Assembly (NCBI GenBank): GCA_035277545.1
Contig: DATEKI010000114.1
Location: 1 to 7,125, forward strand
Length of the DNA stretch: 7,125 nucleotides
Reading direction: 5' to 3'
Source: 66-474 sp035277545
GTDB taxonomy: Bacteria > Pseudomonadota > Gammaproteobacteria > Xanthomonadales > Rhodanobacteraceae
Shown here in pieces: positions 6,601 to 7,125 of the stretch (positions are counted from its first letter, which is position 1; every line of letters begins with the position of its first letter). Under the pieces are notes generated by a model. That model was not told the origin of the DNA and ran no database searches. It saw only the letters and a list, made by a program, of their open reading frames with translations. The translations under genes were made by a program, and so were the position numbers.

Positions 6601-7125
6601 CGGAAGAAATCGATGACTCCGGTGTCGCCGCCGTCGGGCTGGAATCGGCTTCCAGCTTGCCGACGGAAGACGATGCCACGGCGCTGGCCGCGCGCGAAGC
6701 CGCCGAGCAGGCCGAGCAGGAACGCGTCGCGGCTGAAAAGGTGGAGCAGGAGCGCCTGGCTGCCGAGCAGGCGGAACAGGAACGCATCGCTGCCGAGCAA
6801 GCGGAACAAGAGCGTCTGGCCGCCGAGCGGGCCGAGCAGGAACGCGTTGCCGCCGAAAAGGCAGAGCAGGAGCGCCTGGCTGCCGAGCAGGCGGAACAGG
6901 AACGCATCGCCGCGGAGAAGGCCGAGCAAGAACGCCTGGCAGCCGAGCGGGCCGAACAGGAACGTGTTGCCGCGGAGAGGGCGGAACAAGAGCGTCTGGC
7001 CGCCGAGCGGGCCGAGCAGGAACGCGTTGCCGCAGAAAGGGAGCAGGCACGTCTTGCAGCCGAGCAGGCGGAACAGGAACGCATCGCCGCGGAAAAAGCA
7101 GAGCACGAACGCCTTGCCGCGGAGC
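3651..7125 (+). CDS. chpA: ChpA (PilL), multi-Hpt CheA-like kinase, 3' end missing
   Basis: The frame is open to the window end, giving 1158 visible codons. ChpA is the cytoplasmic histidine kinase of the Pil-Chp system, passing phosphate to PilG and PilH. The kinase, CheW and receiver domains expected at the C-terminus lie beyond the window. Visible order: a helical FimL-like region (1-560) with degenerate Hpt-like motifs at H51 (LLHQVLGTLRIV), H358 (VLHRVGDTLGVL) and T477 (LLTEVGGALRIL); a Pro/Ala/Glu linker (about 565-616); a canonical Hpt (about 657-760) with H700 in SFHTLKGSGRLVGA; a second Hpt (about 836-935) with H877 in HTLHGAIAMVGV, where the usual Lys is His; and a ten-residue repeat array from 1015 to the end. 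ATG 3651 was chosen because the start MRLEEHIDFSTLGWVKP matches the N-terminus I recall for the family, and GGAAA lies 6 bases upstream. An in-frame ATG at 3546, 14 bases after the pilJ stop, would add 35 Ala/Gly-rich residues and remains possible. Confidence 0.93.
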   Translation, partial: MRLEEHIDFSTLGWVKPQIDELLSEARQALEAFAENADDVRAMQSCVGLLHQVLGTLRIVELYGAAELDQEMEHLAQAVLDGKVADREDAMGALMRGLVQLPDYLDLIESGHKDIPIVLLPLLNELRDAYGEEPADQRVLFHPDLDRPLPPDAAGARAAYPFADLRQRVTQIRARFQVQLLAWTQGKQPNFAEMRDCMDELRAVCHAESARRLWWIAGGVLETLQQGRLDHHLSSLRQQFGHLDRTIRHMQDQGEEVCGDEDARELTRTLLYYIAQAAPGPGRSEAISQCFALDRMVPTEAELDRARAAMSGRNRALLDTVAKAVREDLLRVKEGLDIFLRREDRSPQQLAPQVEVLHRVGDTLGVLGLEAPARMIGEQRQTIVAMIDGKREARPETILDVASALLYVDASLDEHIEHLGTDGQADDALPRSEARKIMRALMHEAGANLGKVKEHITAFIESSWSHEQLAEVPRLLTEVGGALRILNLERPAVLVEGIDRYVGNELITDRKVPTVDEMDQLADVVAGVEYYLELGHDVNASDSRILDGAQHSLELLRYWPIPARREPARPAEADEPAPAPQPSEAVSAVPVEAEAPVSVEAAAPAALEQAAPPAAQAFTVPGVGPGKWVDVEEEVLEPIAGEGTPVDTSFQDAAGIDEEIREVFVEEVGEEIANINVNLPAWKSNPEDLDALKNVRRSFHTLKGSGRLVGAVALGEFSWKVENMLNRVLDQTIKPDANVQALVDAAVATLPKLHSGLQGVSTTIDPPLDAIMQAADKLAAGQPARVEDLAQGYHKVMRQVRRWVPLAEPEHLAEAALDAPLAPAVTSPVTGLPVVDPILLDVLRTEVGQHLEGMRGYLARDAAFDAVVDDELVRSVHTLHGAIAMVGVDSLATMLAPLEVWIRRVRSADAALDREGCDALRDAIAMTEHVMAQFDAPVPDVPDATALTERLEALRNRWPEASPLGGPRHAAEARVPAATQPEEAEEIDDSGVAAVGLESASSLPTEDDATALAAREAAEQAEQERVAAEKVEQERLAAEQAEQERIAAEQAEQERLAAERAEQERVAAEKAEQERLAAEQAEQERIAAEKAEQERLAAERAEQERVAAERAEQERLAAERAEQERVAAEREQARLAAEQAEQERIAAEKAEHERLAAE
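6693..7125 (+). repeat. 30-bp tandem repeat array in chpA (charged helical rod)
   Basis: At least 14 consecutive copies of a ten-codon unit, the last cut by the window end. The consensus is R-(V/L/I)-A-A-E-(K/Q/R)-A-E-Q-E. Units begin at 6693, 6723 and every 30 bases to 7023. The unit at 7023-7049 is only nine codons (RVAAEREQA), after which 30-base spacing resumes at 7050. Units alternate: every second one is RL, and those between are RV or RI, giving a 60-base period and partly a 120-base one. The composition is almost wholly Ala, Glu, Gln, Arg and Lys with one aliphatic residue per unit, and has no Pro or Gly. This predicts a long continuous charged alpha helix or coiled coil rather than a globular domain. 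It follows the second Hpt domain and probably spaces it from later domains. The high DNA identity between copies suggests recent expansion. Confidence 0.95.

Noticed and set aside
5763..7106. Long minus-strand open frame with repeated Leu/Phe-rich segments that looks like a repetitive membrane protein
   Set aside because: It is the mirror of the chpA repeat array and Hpt region. The repeats in the + frame give a coherent Ala/Glu/Arg helix continuing a recognisable ChpA, while the minus frame has no recognisable domain upstream of the repeats.
6693..7125. Tandem array as a CRISPR or other non-coding repeat
   Set aside because: Unit length is a multiple of three throughout, the frame stays open, variation is mostly synonymous or conservative, and there are no unique spacers.

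Overview
The window is a GC-rich, densely coding stretch in which every confident gene lies on the + strand. It holds most of a Pil-Chp chemosensory cluster, the chemotaxis-like system that controls type IV pili and twitching motility. The order is pilG (CheY-like) - pilH (CheY-like) - pilI (CheW-like) - pilJ (MCP-like transducer) - chpA/pilL (hybrid CheA-like kinase, cut off by the window end). Gene order, protein sequences and GC richness fit a gammaproteobacterium of the Xanthomonadales (Lysobacteraceae or Rhodanobacteraceae type). This placement comes from recalled family resemblance, not from a search.

Layout: pilG 2-406; 37 bp gap; pilH 444-815; 7 bp gap; pilI 823-1452; 78 bp gap holding a possible 12-codon leader ORF that overlaps the pilJ start by ATGA; pilJ 1531-3531; 119 bp gap with three small inverted repeats, one an 18-bp perfect palindrome; chpA from 3651 to beyond the window end. 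No terminator-like structure is seen between the genes, so a single operon is likely. Its promoter would lie upstream of the window.

How the parts work together, from knowledge of the Pseudomonas and Xanthomonas systems: PilJ is the inner-membrane transducer, PilI couples it to the ChpA kinase, and phosphoryl groups pass through the Hpt domains of ChpA to the response regulators PilG and PilH, which have opposing effects on pilus extension and retraction. The methyltransferase gene pilK, found between pilJ and chpA in Pseudomonas, is absent here.

The most unusual part is chpA. Its visible 1158 codons contain a long FimL-like N-terminal region with degenerate Hpt-like repeats. After it come a Pro/Ala/Glu linker, one canonical Hpt domain, a second Hpt with an altered motif, and a tandem array of about 14 ten-residue repeats rich in Ala, Glu, Gln and Arg. 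The array runs off the window end and probably forms a rigid charged helix between Hpt modules. I see no wholly new system here. The repeat rod, the structured pilJ-chpA gap and the possible pilJ leader peptide are the points that deserve a second look.
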